From: CALIZF01 sp046292445
Lineage (GTDB): Bacteria > Pseudomonadota > Alphaproteobacteria > Rhodobacterales > Rhodobacteraceae
DNA: 7,836 nt
Reading direction: 5' to 3'
Assembly (NCBI GenBank): GCA_046292445.1
Contig: JBKBQT010000068.1
Span: 1 to 7,836 of the forward strand
Under the pieces are notes generated by a model, which searched no databases, was not told the origin of the DNA, and saw only the letters and a list, made by a program, of their open reading frames with translations. Below, piece after piece: positions 6,527 to 7,836 of the stretch (its first letter is position 1; each line of letters begins with the position of its first letter). The translations under genes and the position numbers were made by a program.

Positions 6527-6543
6527 CGCCCGGCCAACGGGCG
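6527..6543 (+). promoter_or_regulatory. Intercistronic hairpin 2 (6-bp stem)
   Basis: CGCCCG (6527-6532) pairs with CGGGCG (6538-6543) around the loop GCCAA. The 17-base unit equals the core of hairpin 1 (6498-6514) at 16 of 17 positions, differing only in the loop, so it appears to be a duplicate 29 bases downstream. It ends 13 bases before the permease Shine-Dalgarno sequence. Confidence 0.6.
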
Positions 6544-6568
6544 CGAGGCCGCAGCAGGGGAGCGTGCG

Positions 6569-7836
6569 ATGACCGCGACGGATGCCGACCGCGCGCCGCA
6601 GGGGCGCAACATCGCCGATGGCGTGGATGCCGAGATCGTCGAGTCCAACCAGCGCGCGCTCACCGGCGCGGCGGCCCTTGCTGTGGCGGCCGCCTGCACG
6701 GCCTATACCGCCTTTCACATCGGGGTGATGAACCTCTATCCGCTCGAAACCTGGACCTACCGGCTGCTGCATGTCGGCGGCGGGCTCATCCTCGGGTTCG
6801 TGCTGTTCGGGGCGGCGACCTTTCCGGCGGCGGGGGGCAGGCGGCGCATCGACGGGCCGCTCTACCAGGCGCTGCTGGCGCCGGGGATCGCGGCGATCGT
6901 GCTGGCCTTCGGCCAGGCGGTGCTGCTGGCGCTCGGCACGCCGGTCAACCAGGCGGCGGCGCGCGATGCCTATGCGCTCACCTTTGGGTTGCCGCTGTCG
7001 CTCGGCACGGCCTGGGTGATCGTGCTCGGCTGGATCGCGCCGGCGCGGGACCGCACGCGGATCGATGCCGCCGACCTCGCGCTCGCGCTCGCGGCGGCGA
7101 CGGTCGCGCTCTACATCATCGTGCATGCGCCCTTCCTGCGATTGCGGGCGGGCACCGCGCTGTCCAAGGCGGCCGACATGCATGCGGCCATCGCGGGGGT
7201 GATGCTCATCCTCGAGATGACGCGGCGGCTCGCCGGCCTTGCGCTCGTCATCATCGCGGGGGTGTTCATCGCCTACAGCTTCGTCGGGCCCTGGCTGCCC
7301 GGCATCCTGCAGCATCGCGGCTACACGGCGCAGCGGTTCTTCACCTATGTCTACACCGACCAGGGGATCCTCGGGCCGACCACGGCGATCAGCTCGACCT
7401 ACATCATCCTCTTCGTCGCCTTCGCCGCCTTCCTGCAGGCCAGCCGCGTGGGCGAATATTTCGTCAACTTCGCCTTCGCCGCCGCCGGCCATGCGCGCGG
7501 CGGGCCGGCCAAGGTGGCGGTCTTTGCCTCGGGCCTGATGGGGATGATCAACGGCACCTCGGCCGGCAACGTGGTGGCGACCGGATCGCTCACCATCCCG
7601 CTGATGAAGCGGGTGGGCTACAAGCCGCAGACGGCCGCGGCGGTCGAGGCGGCGGCATCCTCGGGCGGGCAGATCCTGCCGCCCATCATGGGCGCCGGCG
7701 CCTTCATCATGTCCGAGATCACCGGCATCGCCTATGCCGAGATCGTCGTCGCCGCGATCATCCCGGCCGCGCTCTATTTCGCCTGCGTCTATTTCAACGT
7801 CGATCTGGCGGCGAAGAAATACGACATGAAGGGCCT
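6569..7836 (+). CDS. TRAP transporter fused permease (TAXI type), 3' end outside window
   Basis: The frame is open to the window edge; 422 codons are visible, and fused permeases of this type are usually 600 residues or more. The protein sits in the inner membrane and joins the small DctQ-like and large DctM-like parts in one chain. A cytoplasmic-type N-terminus of about 28 residues precedes hydrophobic segments near 30-53, 65-84, 100-122, 135-157, 168-187, 205-216 and 222-240. The DctM-like part follows, with PGILQHRGYTAQRFFTY near 244-260, then segments near 272-290 and 315-330. The strongest evidence is the family signature at 322-383: GLMGMINGTSAGNVVATGS, then PLMKRVGYKPQTAAAVEAAA, then SSGGQILPPIMGAGAFIM. 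The ATG has AGGGGAG at 6556-6562, six bases upstream. It partners with the binding protein just upstream, separated by 93 bases holding two hairpins. No frameshift was seen in the visible part. Confidence 0.93.
   Translation, partial: MTATDADRAPQGRNIADGVDAEIVESNQRALTGAAALAVAAACTAYTAFHIGVMNLYPLETWTYRLLHVGGGLILGFVLFGAATFPAAGGRRRIDGPLYQALLAPGIAAIVLAFGQAVLLALGTPVNQAAARDAYALTFGLPLSLGTAWVIVLGWIAPARDRTRIDAADLALALAAATVALYIIVHAPFLRLRAGTALSKAADMHAAIAGVMLILEMTRRLAGLALVIIAGVFIAYSFVGPWLPGILQHRGYTAQRFFTYVYTDQGILGPTTAISSTYIILFVAFAAFLQASRVGEYFVNFAFAAAGHARGGPAKVAVFASGLMGMINGTSAGNVVATGSLTIPLMKRVGYKPQTAAAVEAAASSGGQILPPIMGAGAFIMSEITGIAYAEIVVAAIIPAALYFACVYFNVDLAAKKYDMKG

Noticed and set aside
5474..7492. 672-codon open frame on the minus strand opposite the TRAP genes
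   Set aside because: It is rich in Arg, His, Pro, Gly and Asp with no recognisable domain, and lies wholly opposite two well-recognised transporter genes. Long antisense frames are expected where third positions are nearly all G or C.

Overview
The window is very GC-rich, and its genes overlap by ATGA or TGATG junctions. The gene families and a characteristic intergenic inverted repeat fit an alphaproteobacterium, most likely of the Rhodobacterales/Paracoccaceae type. That placement comes from memory of gene styles, not from a search.

Left part (1-1341). The 3' end of a DUF2201/VWA-like protein gene runs rightward to 415. It converges on a leftward gene of unknown function (1341 down to 649) that encodes a small protein with two membrane segments. 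The 233-base gap between them has no gene. It holds a 137-base inverted-repeat element with 22-base perfect arms and a rho-independent-type terminator for the rightward transcript.

Centre (1482-5360). Four genes read rightward and overlap end to start: a bifunctional MaoC-type enoyl-CoA hydratase/phosphate acyltransferase, an acetate/propionate-family kinase (AckA), and the alpha and beta subunits of an AtoDA-type CoA-transferase. The overlaps imply one operon with translational coupling. Together the enzymes could form an acid-activation loop. The CoA-transferase moves CoA from acetyl-CoA to an incoming carboxylate and releases acetate. AckA and the phosphate acyltransferase then turn the acetate back into acetyl-CoA at the cost of one ATP.

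Right part (5501-7836). After a 140-base gap come a TAXI-family TRAP periplasmic binding protein and the first 422 codons of a fused TRAP permease, cut by the window edge. A transporter next to the activation enzymes suggests uptake and CoA-activation of a small organic acid; the substrate cannot be read from the sequence. Between binding protein and permease lie two tandem GC-rich hairpins that share a 17-base core with one mismatch. They probably protect or partly terminate the transcript, so that the binding protein is made in excess.

No tRNA, rRNA, CRISPR array, transposase or phage gene was seen.
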